Assembly: GCF_023380265.1 (NCBI RefSeq)
Contig: NZ_CP093366.1
Span: forward strand, 1,240,001-1,304,000
Length of the DNA: 64,000 bases
Reading direction: 5' to 3'
Origin: Bombilactobacillus folatiphilus
GTDB taxonomy: Bacteria; Bacillota; Bacilli; Lactobacillales; Lactobacillaceae
The notes below the pieces were generated by a model that saw nothing but the letters and a program-made list of their open reading frames with translations, was not told the DNA's origin and ran no database searches. Shown here piece by piece: positions 36,342-50,411 of the stretch; position 1 is the stretch's first letter; each line of letters starts with the position of its first letter. Both the position numbers and the translations under genes were made by a program.

Positions 36342-37415
36342 TTACTTTAACACATCTTCATAAATCTTCATGACCGTTTGCGCCAAACGCGTACTGGAAA
36401 AATTAGTCGCACAATATTGATAAAATTTTTGACCACGAGTCCGTAATCCATCATTTTGCCACGACTCATGCGCAGCTACTAAAGCTTGCTTCAATTGTTC
36501 TAAATCGTTAATTGCTACTACCCAACCAGTATCTTCATGCACCACCTGTGCATCAGATCCCGTATCGCTAACAATCATCGGTAACCCATTATTAGCTGAC
36601 TCAAGTAAGACCATCGGAAAACCCTCTGAAGTTGAAGGCAATACAAATAAATCAGAATTCTGGTAATACGGCGTTGTATCATCCTTAAAGCCGATAAAAT
36701 CAATTCGATCTTGAATTTGTAACTCCTGCACTAATTGCTTTAATTGGTCTTCCGTTGGACCGTTACCGACTAATTGCAAACGATAATCAAAATCGACTTG
36801 TGCTAAAGCTCGCAATAATAATTGCTGATTTTTCACTGGAACTAACCGCGCAATATTTACCAAAGTAAAAATCTTTTGACGCTGAGTTTGGGGAGGAGTC
36901 TCACGAAAATAAATAGCATTAAAAATTGGATTAATTTTGGTTGATTCTATTCCTGCTTGTTCCAAAATTGGTTGAAAACGTGCCGTTACTAAAGTTAATA
37001 AATCAGCTTTTTTAAAAGCATTGATATTCAACTTTGTCATTACCTTGCCCTTTAAGTTATCCGCAAAATCAACATAAGGATCACTGTGCACCGTTGCCAC
37101 CCATTTGGCTTTCACATGTTTATGGATTAATCCCATAATAAAATTAGCTCGTGGACCATGTGTATTAACCACATCAATTTGATTATCATTGATAAATTTT
37201 TTCAAACGACCTGCTACGCGCAAATCTAATTGACCATCTTGATTCATAATCGTCGTTGGAATATCCCATTTAGCCGCCCAATCAGAGACCGGACCACGCT
37301 CAAAAACTAATAATTGGGAATCCACACCTTGATCTGTCAATGCACGTAACAGATTAATTATTAAAGTTCGACCACCACCAGTTTCATTGCCGGCATTCAC
37401 CTGTAAAGTTTTCAT
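36342..37415 (-). CDS. Glycosyltransferase family 4
   Basis: A 357-aa GT-B fold enzyme. The N-terminal domain starts MKTLQVNAGNETGGGRTLI. The donor-binding C-terminal half has LPSTSEGFPMVLLESAN near 260-276, with the E-x7-E spacing of GT4. The substrate cannot be told; it may act in teichoic acid or exopolysaccharide assembly together with the divergent WecG/TagA gene. GAGGA lies 8 bp before the ATG. nadE is 27 bp upstream of its end. Confidence 0.88.
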   Translation of the reverse strand: MKTLQVNAGNETGGGRTLIINLLRALTDQGVDSQLLVFERGPVSDWAAKWDIPTTIMNQDGQLDLRVAGRLKKFINDNQIDVVNTHGPRANFIMGLIHKHVKAKWVATVHSDPYVDFADNLKGKVMTKLNINAFKKADLLTLVTARFQPILEQAGIESTKINPIFNAIYFRETPPQTQRQKIFTLVNIARLVPVKNQQLLLRALAQVDFDYRLQLVGNGPTEDQLKQLVQELQIQDRIDFIGFKDDTTPYYQNSDLFVLPSTSEGFPMVLLESANNGLPMIVSDTGSDAQVVHEDTGWVVAINDLEQLKQALVAAHESWQNDGLRTRGQKFYQYCATNFSSTRLAQTVMKIYEDVLK

Positions 37416-37493
37416 TAATTAAATCCTCACAATAAATTGTTAAAAATTTTCAGTTATCGTAAACTAAATATATCAAAAAAGGAGTCTATTAAA

Positions 37494-38207
37494 TTGCTAA
37501 ACAAAATAACTATCCTAGAATTACCATTTATTAGCACCACTAATCAAGCCTTTACTCAATTATTAGAACAGCGCCTCACCCGAAAACAAAATACTTTTAT
37601 CGTCACAGCTAATCCAGAAATCGCTGTCTATGCCTATGATCATCCCGACTATCGGAATTTAATTAAGACTGCTGATTATATTACCCCCGATGGCATCGGA
37701 ATCATCAAAGCTGGTCAAATGCTCAATACTCCACTTGTTGAACGAATTACTGGATTTGATACACTTACTAGTTTACTAGAAATTGCAAATAAATATAGTC
37801 TAAAAGTGTATTTATTAGGGGCTAAACCTGAAATTATTCAAAAAACTGTCACCAATATCCAACAAAAATATCCCAAACTAAAACTTGTCGGCTATCATGA
37901 TGGTTATTTTCAAACTGAGCAACCGATCATGGAGCAAATTACTCAGACCCAACCTGATATTGTTGCGGTCGCCTTGGGTTTTCCCAAACAAGAAGAATTC
38001 ATTGCCAAATATCGAACTGTCAGTCCCAGCACTTGGATCGGCGTAGGCGGCAGCTTTGATGTGCTATCTGGAAGTGTCAAACGCGCACCAACTTTTATTC
38101 AGAACTTACACTTAGAATGGTTATATCGCTTATTAAGCCACCCCACACGTCTGAAACGCTTTGGTGCCTTACCGCGCTTTCTAAAATTAATCAAACAAAA
38201 GCATTAA
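37494..38207 (+). CDS. WecG/TagA/CpsF-family glycosyltransferase
   Basis: A 237-aa GT26 enzyme with the family segments YITPDGIGIIKAGQ and ERITGFD near 60-85 and the C-terminal VALGFPKQEEFI and GVGGSFDVLSG near 165-190. TagA relatives add N-acetylmannosamine to the lipid-linked unit of wall teichoic acid. I chose the TTG at 37494 because GGAG lies 9 bp before it and the start agrees with the family; a longer frame from 37437 exists but has no ribosome site. One of the few plus-strand genes. Confidence 0.88.
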   Translation: MLNKITILELPFISTTNQAFTQLLEQRLTRKQNTFIVTANPEIAVYAYDHPDYRNLIKTADYITPDGIGIIKAGQMLNTPLVERITGFDTLTSLLEIANKYSLKVYLLGAKPEIIQKTVTNIQQKYPKLKLVGYHDGYFQTEQPIMEQITQTQPDIVAVALGFPKQEEFIAKYRTVSPSTWIGVGGSFDVLSGSVKRAPTFIQNLHLEWLYRLLSHPTRLKRFGALPRFLKLIKQKH

Positions 38208-38223
38208 CTCTACTATAAATTAC

Positions 38224-38264
38224 AAAAAATTCGTCCTAATCTTTGCGATTGAGACGAATTTTTT
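38224..38264. terminator. Bidirectional terminator between convergent genes
   Basis: AAAAAATTCGTC pairs with GACGAATTTTTT; serves both the plus-strand glycosyltransferase and the minus-strand ligase-like gene. Confidence 0.85.
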
Positions 38265-38265
38265 A

Positions 38266-39699
38266 TTATACAAAACTGATCGTTTCAGTATTAAGCTGCC
38301 GTTGACCTCGTGGTTTATCTTGTAACAAAAAGATTAGGTAAGCACCAACTAGACCAAAATAAAGACTCACACCTGGTGCATTTAACACATGCCCTGACAA
38401 AATTGACATAAAAATACCTAAGCCAAATGAAACAAAATATAATAAATTGTCCTGGATTTTTGTCTGCAAAAAATGCCGACAAAATTGATACAACAAATAC
38501 AGGATCAAGCCAATTAAAGGAACAATCGTAATTACAAAGCCTAACAAACCAAATTGGAAGAAAAAGTCCACCCAATCCATCTCTACAGTTCGAGGTACCT
38601 TGAGATAGTTACCTCCATAACCCATTCCAAACAATTTTTGACTTAATGGCGCTTTCGCATACTGTTCACTATTCAAACGGAAATAATTAGTCCGACCACT
38701 TAATAATTTTGCCACCAATGGATTACTCAACTCTTTATTTTGTAGCAGAAACTTTTCATAATGATCCATATGTTTCTGCCTTTTCTTTTCTTTTAAAATT
38801 TTCTTTTTATTCTTCTGATTTTCTCGAATAATCCGATTTTGAATAGCACTATTATTATGAACCGGTGATTGTGGATAAACTGCAAAAACGCCCCCTAACA
38901 ATAGCACCAATAAACAAGTACTCAAAGCATTAGCTTTCCGATTTTTAGGCTTAGTGTGCAAAAAAAGCATTACTACCTCATAGACCAAAGCTGCCATCAA
39001 AGCAATCAACATTCCATAAAAACAGCTTTTGGTTCCCACCATAATCACAGAATTAATCCCTAATATGACACCCAGCCAAGCCCAATAGTTGCCCTTTTGC
39101 CTTGAACGTTGAATTGCGTACAACAATACTAAGGGAAACGTAATCGCCAGAATTGCTCCCAATTCATTGCCAGCATTAAACCAACCACTTTGACCTAATT
39201 TTCCCTGTGGATATGTTAAAAATGCCGTTTTAGTAACTGCTGCAATGAGCATCACCACATTAATCATCATCTGAGCCCAGTAAATTACCGCAGGAATTGC
39301 TCGTTTGATCTGCTCACTCGTCAAATTAACAAAAGCATAATACATTCCCAGCAATATCAATAAATAATGCACACTTTTAAACGAACCAGCAATTTCGGTA
39401 AACAAAGAAAAATTAGGTTTAGTCAATTTACTAATCAATAAATTGACTAACACAAGTAAAAACAATAACCCCAAATACCACGGAACTAGATGGTCAAACC
39501 AATTAGCCCGTTGACGCGCAGCTAAATAAATAAAAAATACAATTAAAACCAAGACGATTGCCCTAATTACAACCCCAATTGTCAAACCAAAATGGGGCAT
39601 CAATTTGACTTGCCATCCTGTCACAACGTCTAATAAAGGCTGAACCAAGATATAAAGCATTAAATACCAGCTAAAACGCTGGAGCTTCTTTGTTTTCAA
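38266..39699 (-). CDS. O-antigen ligase/polymerase-like membrane protein
   Basis: A 477-aa multi-pass protein with about 11-12 hydrophobic segments and one long extracytoplasmic loop (residues about 285-365, very Lys/Asn rich) between the later segments, as in the Wzy/WaaL (PF04932) family. It probably polymerises or transfers a cell-surface polysaccharide. Located between a GntR regulator and the WecG/TagA gene. No clear ribosome site beyond the GACGG-like ATGACGGACAATT at the start. Confidence 0.75.
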   Translation of the reverse strand: MKTKKLQRFSWYLMLYILVQPLLDVVTGWQVKLMPHFGLTIGVVIRAIVLVLIVFFIYLAARQRANWFDHLVPWYLGLLFLLVLVNLLISKLTKPNFSLFTEIAGSFKSVHYLLILLGMYYAFVNLTSEQIKRAIPAVIYWAQMMINVVMLIAAVTKTAFLTYPQGKLGQSGWFNAGNELGAILAITFPLVLLYAIQRSRQKGNYWAWLGVILGINSVIMVGTKSCFYGMLIALMAALVYEVVMLFLHTKPKNRKANALSTCLLVLLLGGVFAVYPQSPVHNNSAIQNRIIRENQKNKKKILKEKKRQKHMDHYEKFLLQNKELSNPLVAKLLSGRTNYFRLNSEQYAKAPLSQKLFGMGYGGNYLKVPRTVEMDWVDFFFQFGLLGFVITIVPLIGLILYLLYQFCRHFLQTKIQDNLLYFVSFGLGIFMSILSGHVLNAPGVSLYFGLVGAYLIFLLQDKPRGQRQLNTETISFV

Positions 39700-39711
39700 A
39701 ATAATTGTCCG

Positions 39712-40413
39712 TCATCTTTCTAAATAAAATTCAAATCGCTCGCCAACGTACTGAGTTCGCACATATTCAAACGGTTGTCCATCAGCTAACATTGTCACTT
39801 GTCGTAATCGTAGCACAGCAGCTCCTCGCTTCACCCGTAAGAGCTCTGCTACTTTTTCCGACGCTGACATTGCTGACACAACTTGTTGCGCATGTCCCAA
39901 TTTAAGGCCCCTTTGTTCCAAAGCATGGTATAGCGATTGCGTAATTTGTTCACGACTTAAATTCTTGACCAAAAACCAAGGAACGGTCGTGATTTCAAAA
40001 CAAATCGGAATTTTATCGGCTAAACGAATTCGCTCCATCCGTAAAATTTCCATGTTATCATCTAATTTTAAATTTTCTTTCTCACTCAAAGTCGGTAACG
40101 CCAAGTGATAGGAAACAACATGACTTGCAGGTTTTTTACCTTGTGCCAGCATAATGTCTGTAAAACTAGTAGTTCCGGACATTCTTTCCTGCACCTTTTG
40201 ACTAGCAACATACGTTCCCGAACCAACCTTACGATATAAAATTCCCTCTTCAACTAGCGTTTGAATCGCTTGACGCATGGTCATGCGGCTAACCTGGAAT
40301 TCATCAGCTAAAAGACGCTCTGCCGGAATTCGCTGGCCAACTTGCCACTTACCTTGCGCAATTTCTTGTTTGATTTGATTATGAATTTGCACATAAATGG
40401 GCAGACCTGACAC
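39712..40413 (-). CDS. GntR-family regulator with UTRA domain (HutC/NagR-like)
   Basis: A 233-aa repressor-type protein. The winged helix-turn-helix is at residues 5-75 (PIYVQIHNQIKQEI, then FQVSRMTMRQAIQTLVEEG). The UTRA sensor domain spans about 95-230. The HutC/NagR subfamily usually responds to amino sugars or similar phosphorylated ligands. Its target cannot be deduced; the nearest gene downstream is the polysaccharide ligase-like gene, 12 bp away. GTGAGG precedes the start. Confidence 0.88.
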   Translation of the reverse strand: MSGLPIYVQIHNQIKQEIAQGKWQVGQRIPAERLLADEFQVSRMTMRQAIQTLVEEGILYRKVGSGTYVASQKVQERMSGTTSFTDIMLAQGKKPASHVVSYHLALPTLSEKENLKLDDNMEILRMERIRLADKIPICFEITTVPWFLVKNLSREQITQSLYHALEQRGLKLGHAQQVVSAMSASEKVAELLRVKRGAAVLRLRQVTMLADGQPFEYVRTQYVGERFEFYLER

Positions 40414-40444
40414 AAATTTTCACCTCACAAAATTCAAAATAAAA

Positions 40445-40470
40445 AAAACTGAAACCGAAGTTTCAGTTTT
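40445..40470 (-). terminator. Terminator of the tRNA-Tyr/tRNA-Gln unit
   Basis: AAAACTGAAAC pairs with GTTTCAGTTTT around CGAA/TTCG, with a further T run on the minus strand. Confidence 0.85.
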
Positions 40471-40473
40471 TCA

Positions 40474-40545
40474 TTGGGTTAGCTGGATTCGAACCAGCGC
40501 ATAATGGAGTCAAAGTCCATTGCCTTACCACTTGGCTATAACCCA
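40474..40545 (-). tRNA. tRNA-Gln (anticodon TTG)
   Basis: 72 nt; acceptor TGGGTTA/TAACCCA, anticodon loop CTTTGAC, T arm GGTTCGAATCC. Confidence 0.95.
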
Positions 40546-40550
40546 ATAAA

Positions 40551-40633
40551 TGGAAGGGAGTGGATTCGAACCACCGAACCCGAAGGAGCGGATTTACAGT
40601 CCGCCGCGTTTAGCCAGACTTCGCTACCCTTCC
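40551..40633 (-). tRNA. tRNA-Tyr (anticodon GTA)
   Basis: 83 nt class II tRNA; acceptor GGAAGGG/CCCTTCC, anticodon loop CTGTAAA, variable arm CCTTCGGG region, T arm GGTTCGAATCC. It is the first gene of the two-tRNA unit. Confidence 0.95.
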
Positions 40634-40658
40634 AAAATCCTCAAATAGAACAATTAAT

Positions 40659-40687
40659 ATAATAACTAATTTAATCTTATTTGGCAA
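40659..40687 (-). promoter_or_regulatory. Promoter of the tRNA-Tyr/tRNA-Gln unit
   Basis: TTGCCA and TATTAT with 17 bp between them on the minus strand, 26 bp before tRNA-Tyr. Confidence 0.6.
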
Positions 40688-40761
40688 GAGTAAATTTATA
40701 TTTCTATCTAAGTAACTGAAACACTACCCAGACATTATACCAATAACTGCTCGAAAAAAGA

Positions 40762-40790
40762 AAAAAAGTTTACCTAAAGTAAACTTTTTT
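40762..40790 (-). terminator. Terminator of dtpT
   Basis: AAAAAAGTTTAC pairs with GTAAACTTTTTT; its stem overlaps the stop codon of the transporter gene. Confidence 0.75.
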
Positions 40791-42246
40791 AGTTAATGCC
40801 TGCCATCAACTTCTTGATTTTAGGCGTAAATAAAATTAATAAGATTGCAAACAAGATTGCCACTAATCCTGTCACACCAAAATAAGCCATTTCATGATGT
40901 GGATAAAATCTGACTAACTGTGAATTAATCGCCTGTCCCGCAGAATCTGCCAAAAACCACATACTCATCATTTCTGATGAAAAAGCCTTTGGCGCCAATT
41001 TGGTCGTCACAGACAAACCAATAGGTGAAATCAACATTTCGCCAATTTCAACAATTCCCCAACTCAATACCAACCATAATGGATTTACTTTGCCTTGTGT
41101 TCCAAGTAATGGCAAAACTAAGACTAAATAAGAAATTCCTGTAAAAATTAATCCCATCCAAAATTTAGTTGGTGATGAAGGCTGCTTTTTACCTAACTTA
41201 GTCCATAATGCAGCAAAAATAGGTGTATAAACAATGATGAAGAATGGATTCAACATTTGGAACCAACTAGGATTCAAATGGAAACCACCAAGATTTAATT
41301 GTGTATTATTGGCCACAAATAATCCCAAAATCGAAGAACCTTGCTCCTCAATAGCCCAAAAAATAACAGCTGCAATAAATAAACCTATATAAGCCCGAAC
41401 TCTAGATTTCTCAATCTTGGTTACTTTCTGACTGCCCAAAATAACAACGAAGTAAATTACTGGCAAAACAACGCCAAACAAACTAATCAACATAATCACA
41501 TTTTGTAGATTAGCCGTCTTGGTCACCAACATCACAACAGCAATGATGACTACAGCTATTAAGGAAAGTAAGACACGATTTTTTAACCGCTTTTTTTCAG
41601 GAGCAGTAATCGGATCCGTTGGTCGTAAAGTTACCTCAGGCAAATATTTTTCACCTTGAATATAATAAATAATTAAGCCAAAGAACATTCCGATCGCAGC
41701 CAATGAAAAGCCAACATGAAAATTATACATTTTCCAAGCTTGACTAACAATTGCAGGCGCAATCAAGGAGCCCAGATTAATTCCCATTACGAAGATACTG
41801 AAACCTGCATCCCGTCGATTATCCTCAGGACTGTATAAATCGCCAACCATATCTGAAACATTAGGCTTCAATAAACCTGTTCCTAAAGTAATAAATAAAA
41901 TAGACAAATAAAGTGTCGCTGTCCCTAGAGGTAGTGATAGAAAAATATGACCAAGCATAATCAACACACCGCCCCAAAAGACGGTCCGACGACTGCCTAA
42001 AAGGCGATCACTTATATAACCGCCCAACACACTAGTCATATAAACCAAAGCCCCATAGATCGACATAATAGAAGCTGCAGTTTCCTGTTTAAAGCCTAAG
42101 CCACCTTTACTGACAGCATAATACATGTAGTAAAGTAAGATAGCACGCATGCCATAATAGCTGAACCTCTCCCAGAATTCAGTCATAAAAAGCGTTTTTA
42201 GCCCAATAGGTTGACCAAAAAACGTTTTTGTTTCCGCTTTATTCAT
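40789..42246 (-). CDS. dtpT: Di-/tripeptide transporter, POT family
   Basis: A 485-aa proton-coupled peptide transporter with about 14 membrane segments. The ExxER proton-coupling motif is in TEFWERFSYYGMRAILLYY near residues 18-36, and the family signature FSIFVMGINLGSLIAP follows. Imports di- and tripeptides, an important nitrogen source for lactic acid bacteria. Stands alone between the tRNA unit and the glycosylase gene. AGGGAG lies 7 bp before the ATG. Confidence 0.94.
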   Translation of the reverse strand: MNKAETKTFFGQPIGLKTLFMTEFWERFSYYGMRAILLYYMYYAVSKGGLGFKQETAASIMSIYGALVYMTSVLGGYISDRLLGSRRTVFWGGVLIMLGHIFLSLPLGTATLYLSILFITLGTGLLKPNVSDMVGDLYSPEDNRRDAGFSIFVMGINLGSLIAPAIVSQAWKMYNFHVGFSLAAIGMFFGLIIYYIQGEKYLPEVTLRPTDPITAPEKKRLKNRVLLSLIAVVIIAVVMLVTKTANLQNVIMLISLFGVVLPVIYFVVILGSQKVTKIEKSRVRAYIGLFIAAVIFWAIEEQGSSILGLFVANNTQLNLGGFHLNPSWFQMLNPFFIIVYTPIFAALWTKLGKKQPSSPTKFWMGLIFTGISYLVLVLPLLGTQGKVNPLWLVLSWGIVEIGEMLISPIGLSVTTKLAPKAFSSEMMSMWFLADSAGQAINSQLVRFYPHHEMAYFGVTGLVAILFAILLILFTPKIKKLMAGIN

Positions 42247-42315
42247 AATAATCTCCCTTAATTATATAACGATTTAACATTTTAATATTTATCTCAACAG
42301 ATGTCAAAATTCGGC

Positions 42316-42930
42316 TTACAATTGCCAACCACAGTTGTCCCAATTAAATGTACTTTTTTTAATCTTAGAAACATATGGATTTCCTTCCACATAAAAACGC
42401 AGTGGCATTTTTGTCCAAGAACCATGTTGACTCACATGTATCCGAGCAGAATTTAAAATATTTAATGGATCTTTCATCCGACAAGAACTTAAATTTAAGT
42501 TTTGATCTCCTAATATCGTCAAATTTAATTTCTTAGATTGAATACCAAAGGCCTGCATCCATTTTGCTGGACCATTTGTTAAATTAATGCCTGTACTTTT
42601 TCGATTATTTTGCATTAATCCGAGTCCCTGAGTCGGTTCCAAAGCTCTAATTAAAACACTCTGAGGGTTATCCTGAGACTGAGTCACAATATCTAAAAGA
42701 TAGTGACCTTGTTGTTGATGAATATAAATCGTCCCGCCTAAATGATAAAGCGCCTCATTAGCTTGAGTCCGGCGTCTCTTATAAGTATGCGAGGTTGAAT
42801 CAAGCGGTCCCAAATAAGCTTCAGTTTCCACAATGATTCCCGCCATTATCCCTAGATCAGTATGATAACGAAGTTCATATCCAAGTAAATTTTGAGCAAT
42901 CTGTACTGTAGAATTAGTATAAAAATTCAT
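42316..42930 (-). CDS. DNA-3-methyladenine glycosylase (AAG/MPG family)
   Basis: A 204-aa base-excision repair enzyme that removes alkylated purines. The catalytic region VETEAYLGPLDSTSHTY is at 34-50, and LTNGPAKWMQAFGI (the LTxGPGKL equivalent) near 130-143. Length matches the family. AGGAGA lies 5 bp before the ATG. Divergent from the GNAT gene. Confidence 0.92.
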   Translation of the reverse strand: MNFYTNSTVQIAQNLLGYELRYHTDLGIMAGIIVETEAYLGPLDSTSHTYKRRRTQANEALYHLGGTIYIHQQQGHYLLDIVTQSQDNPQSVLIRALEPTQGLGLMQNNRKSTGINLTNGPAKWMQAFGIQSKKLNLTILGDQNLNLSSCRMKDPLNILNSARIHVSQHGSWTKMPLRFYVEGNPYVSKIKKSTFNWDNCGWQL

Positions 42931-42973
42931 TGAATCTCCTATACAAAATTAAAAATCATCAATATGGTAGTGA

Positions 42974-42979
42974 TATAAT
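42974..42979 (+). promoter_or_regulatory. Extended -10 box of the GNAT gene
   Basis: TGATATAAT (extended -10) about 47 bp before the ATG. Confidence 0.5.
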
Positions 42980-43025
42980 CAATTAAAATAATTATATTTC
43001 AATATTGATTGCGAGGGGAAAATTT

Positions 43026-43463
43026 ATGAAAATAAAAACAACTACTAATATTCAAAGCAAAATTTATAATGATAGTTTAAATCTTAGAACAGAAGTTTTC
43101 GTTGACGAGCAACAAGTACCAACAGAAAGAGAAATTGATCAGGACGAGGCTAATTGCCGATATTATGTTGGTTATCGAGATAGTTTACCAGTCGTAACAG
43201 CACGTGTACTACCAGAAACTCCTGTTCAATGGCACATACAACGAGTCGCAGTAAAAAAAAGATATCGTCATCAAGGTCTAGCCAGCCAAATAATGAAAGA
43301 AATTGAAGAACACGCTAAACTAGAAGAAATTAAGAACTTAGTATTAAATGCTCAAGATCAAGCGCAAAATTTTTATAAAACTTTGGGATATAAGGTTCGA
43401 GGAGAGCAATTCTTAGATGCAGGAATTGAACATCATCAAATGATTAAAAAACTTAAAAATTAA
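43026..43463 (+). CDS. GNAT-family N-acetyltransferase
   Basis: A 145-aa acetyltransferase of the GNAT fold. The acetyl-CoA-binding segment is QRVAVKKRYRHQGLASQIM (motif A Q/RxxGxG/A) near 72-90. The first part (FVDEQQVPTEREIDQDE) resembles ElaA/YitI-type members. Substrate unknown. The start ATG 43026 is chosen because AGGGG lies 7 bp upstream, in preference to a frame that begins 21 bp earlier. Confidence 0.85.
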   Translation: MKIKTTTNIQSKIYNDSLNLRTEVFVDEQQVPTEREIDQDEANCRYYVGYRDSLPVVTARVLPETPVQWHIQRVAVKKRYRHQGLASQIMKEIEEHAKLEEIKNLVLNAQDQAQNFYKTLGYKVRGEQFLDAGIEHHQMIKKLKN

Positions 43464-43501
43464 AAAACGCACAATACTTATAAAAAGTATTGTGCGTTTT
43501 T
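43463..43501. terminator. Bidirectional terminator between GNAT gene and tRNA-Thr
   Basis: A 17-bp arm pair (AAAAACGCACAATACTT with AAGTATTGTGCGTTTTT). It ends both the plus-strand GNAT transcript and the minus-strand rRNA operon. Confidence 0.88.
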
Positions 43502-43507
43502 ATAAAA

Positions 43508-43580
43508 TGCCAGCTGCAGGATTCGAACCTGTGACCCTCGGTTTACGATACCGATGCTCTACCAACTGAGCTAAGCTGGC
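43508..43580 (-). tRNA. tRNA-Thr (anticodon CGT)
   Basis: 73 nt; acceptor GCCAGCT/AGCTGGC, anticodon loop ATCGTAA, T arm GGTTCGAATCC. Last gene of the rRNA operon. Confidence 0.95.
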
Positions 43581-43626
43581 GAACAAAACTTTGAAACAAA
43601 AAAAGTCGGCTAGCATCCGACTATAA

Positions 43627-43699
43627 CTCCGGTTGTCAGACTCGAACTGACGACACCCTGATTAACAGTCAGATGCTCTACCAACTGAGCTAAACCGGA
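43627..43699 (-). tRNA. tRNA-Asn (anticodon GTT)
   Basis: 73 nt; acceptor TCCGGTT/AACCGGA, anticodon loop CTGTTAA. Follows 5S rRNA in the operon. Confidence 0.95.
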
Positions 43700-43706
43700 A
43701 TAAACC

Positions 43707-43824
43707 AGCGTGGCAACGACCTATCCTCGCAGGTAGTTTCCCACCAACTACTTTCGGCGCTGAGAAGCTTAACTTCTGTGTTCGGCATGTTTACAGGTGT
43801 TTCCTCCCCGCTATCGCCACCACA
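43707..43824 (-). rRNA. rrf: 5S ribosomal RNA
   Basis: About 117 nt; the segment GAACACAGAAGTTAAGCTTC and flanking stems GTGGCGATAGC and GCCAC are typical. Ends are approximate. Confidence 0.93.
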
Positions 43825-43900
43825 CTTGCGTTCTTCTTACCTTTTCGCTTGAAAGAACCTTAGTCCTCTCAAAACTGAATATTAAGTTACTTACACCTTT

Positions 43901-46808
<2,908 letters not shown>

Positions 46809-46933
46809 TATTTCTTAATTCTTCTTCGTTTCTCGGTGTCTTTTCTCTTAATATTCAGTTTTCAAAGTACTAATGTTTGAGAGTAGACCTCTCAAAACTA
46901 AACAAAGTTTCTACAAAGTGCTTTCCGTTATTT

Positions 46934-48506
<1,573 letters not shown>

Positions 48507-48510
48507 TAGT

Positions 48511-48814
48511 TTGTGACTCAGACTCTGAACTCTAACGTTCTTTGTCTTCTTTATTTATTGCTTTTATTGACGGGTTCTTGCGAACCCAGCACTTTGGTTA
48601 AAAAGAAACTTTGTTCAGTTTTCAAAGATCTACTTTTTTGCTCACAGCACTTGATTATGCCGCTTGTTTAGTTTATCATCTTATCATGAGCTTGTCAACT
48701 GCTTTTTTAAATCATTTAGCAGTGACGAACATGACTCATTGACAACAGAAAATATATTATCAACTTTTTTCTTCTTTTGCAACCCCTTTTTGCATCTTTT
48801 TTGATTTTTATTTT
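48511..48814. other. rRNA operon leader and promoter region
   Basis: No gene. On the minus strand this is the 16S leader, including sequences that resemble the 16S-23S spacer (ACTTTGTT followed by CAGTTTTCAAAG in both places), as expected for processing stems. The promoter is listed separately. Confidence 0.5.
48670..48698 (-). promoter_or_regulatory. rRNA operon promoter
   Basis: A consensus TTGACA (48693-48698) and TAAACT (48670-48675) with exactly 17 bp between them on the minus strand, about 165 bp before 16S. Confidence 0.8.
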
Positions 48815-48855
48815 GAAAATGCCTACCGACTGGGATCGATAGGCATTTTTTTATT
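48815..48855 (-). terminator. Terminator of serS
   Basis: AAAATGCCTA pairs with TAGGCATTTTT across a 14-nt loop; separates serS from the rRNA promoter. Confidence 0.75.
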
Positions 48856-48869
48856 ATAAATAATAGTTA

Positions 48870-50144
48870 CTACTTAATTTCAGTGAGACCATTCATATAA
48901 GGAACCAAAACTTTTGGAACCGTAATTGAACCATCTGCATTTTGATAATTTTCCAGAATAGCTGCGACTGCACGACCAACAGCCAAACCTGAGCCATTCA
49001 AAGTATGCACAAATTGTAGCTTACCGTTTTCATCACGATAACGAATTGAAGAACGCCGCGCCTGAAAATCAGTACAATTGGAGCAACTAGAAATCTCACG
49101 ATAAGTGTTTTGTTGTGGCATCCACACTTCTAAATCATAAGTTTTAGCTGAGCTAAAGCTGGCATCACCACTTGATAAGGTAACAACATGATACGGCAAT
49201 TCTAGCTTTTGTAAAATATTTTCAGCATTCGCTGTCAATTTTTCCAACTCATCCCAAGAATTTTCTGGCTTACAAAATTTCACCATTTCAACTTTATTAA
49301 ACTGATGCATACGAATCAGACCACGTGTATCACGCCCCGCTGAACCAGCTTCTGAACGAAAACACGGCGTTAAAGCAGTCAGATACGTCGGCAACTGATC
49401 ATCGCTTAAAATCTCACCACGATAATAATTAGTCAAAGGCACTTCAGCTGTCGGAATCAAGGTTAACGGACGTTCTTCATCAATAATGGTATAGACATCT
49501 TCCTTAAATTTAGGAAATTGACTGGTCCCAAACATCGAATCATCGTTCACCAAAAATGGCGGAATAACTTCAGTGTAACCATCCTTTTGGTGCTCATCTA
49601 ACATAAAATTGTACAAAGCACGCTCTAATTTGGCACCAGCATTCAAATAGTAAACAAACCGACTACCGGAAACCTTAGCACCTCTTTCAAAATCCAAAAT
49701 CCCTAATTTTTCACCCAAATCCCAGTGTGCCTGCACTTCAAAGTCAAATTCAGGAATCTTACCCCACTTGCGTAGCTCGACATTGGCAGATTCATCGGCA
49801 CCAACCGGCACAGAATCATCCGGAAAATTAGGCAAGCGGACCAAAATATAATCCGTTTGGGCACTCACATCGGCCAACTGATCATCTAGAGCTTTAATCT
49901 GTTGACCAACTGCTTGCATATCAGCAATCGCCGTGCTAGCATCCTCTTTTTGACGCTTAGCAGCAGCAATTTGCTTGGAAACATCATTGCGCTGAGCCTT
50001 CAAATCTTCAGTTTGCGTCATAATTTGACGTCTTTTTGCGTCCAATTCCAATAAATGATCAATTTCTGCTGGTTGTACATTACGTTCAGCCAACTTTTGC
50101 TTGGCCCAATCAGGATTATTGCGAATTTGCTTTAAATCTAACAT
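48870..50144 (-). CDS. serS: Seryl-tRNA synthetase
   Basis: A 424-aa class II synthetase. The N-terminal coiled-coil arm (about 30-105) binds the tRNA-Ser variable arm. Motif 2 ([24 protein letters not shown] is longer; its core is [14 protein letters not shown]) and motif 3 ([19 protein letters not shown]) are present. Its transcription is controlled by the T-box leader directly upstream. GAGGAGG lies before the ATG. Confidence 0.96.
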   Translation of the reverse strand: MLDLKQIRNNPDWAKQKLAERNVQPAEIDHLLELDAKRRQIMTQTEDLKAQRNDVSKQIAAAKRQKEDASTAIADMQAVGQQIKALDDQLADVSAQTDYILVRLPNFPDDSVPVGADESANVELRKWGKIPEFDFEVQAHWDLGEKLGILDFERGAKVSGSRFVYYLNAGAKLERALYNFMLDEHQKDGYTEVIPPFLVNDDSMFGTSQFPKFKEDVYTIIDEERPLTLIPTAEVPLTNYYRGEILSDDQLPTYLTALTPCFRSEAGSAGRDTRGLIRMHQFNKVEMVKFCKPENSWDELEKLTANAENILQKLELPYHVVTLSSGDASFSSAKTYDLEVWMPQQNTYREISSCSNCTDFQARRSSIRYRDENGKLQFVHTLNGSGLAVGRAVAAILENYQNADGSITVPKVLVPYMNGLTEIK

Positions 50145-50162
50145 AATATTTCCTCCTCAAAA

Positions 50163-50371
50163 TAAAAAAGTTGACCATCCCTCTAAAGGGACGAATCAAC
50201 TTTTCGCGGTACCACCCAATTTTAGTGTCTTAACACTACAACTCTTGTCAGCACATAACGGAGCCGGCCGTATAATGATTGATTATCCGTATTTTGATAC
50301 TGGAAGACGAACTCGCCAACTCTCAGCACTACTTGGCTCTCTGTAGAATTCAAAAGGTATCAAACGTTATC
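50163..50371 (-). promoter_or_regulatory. T-box riboswitch leader of serS
   Basis: The T-box sequence GGGTGGTACCGCG (50206-50218) is present, followed by a terminator in which AAAAGTTGA pairs with TCAACTTTT and T's follow (50163-50205). Upstream is a stem I with the AGAGAGCC and GCTGAGAG elements. Uncharged tRNA-Ser should pair with a specifier codon in stem I and with the T-box to prevent termination. I could not fix the specifier codon with certainty; a serine codon is expected from the gene. Confidence 0.93.
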
Positions 50372-50378
50372 TAAGATG

Positions 50379-50407
50379 ATAGTAATATATTAATTTTTAA
50401 AAAGCAA
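50379..50407 (-). promoter_or_regulatory. Promoter of the serS T-box transcript
   Basis: TTGCTT and TACTAT with 17 bp between them on the minus strand, just upstream of the T-box leader. Confidence 0.6.
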
Positions 50408-50411
50408 GCAC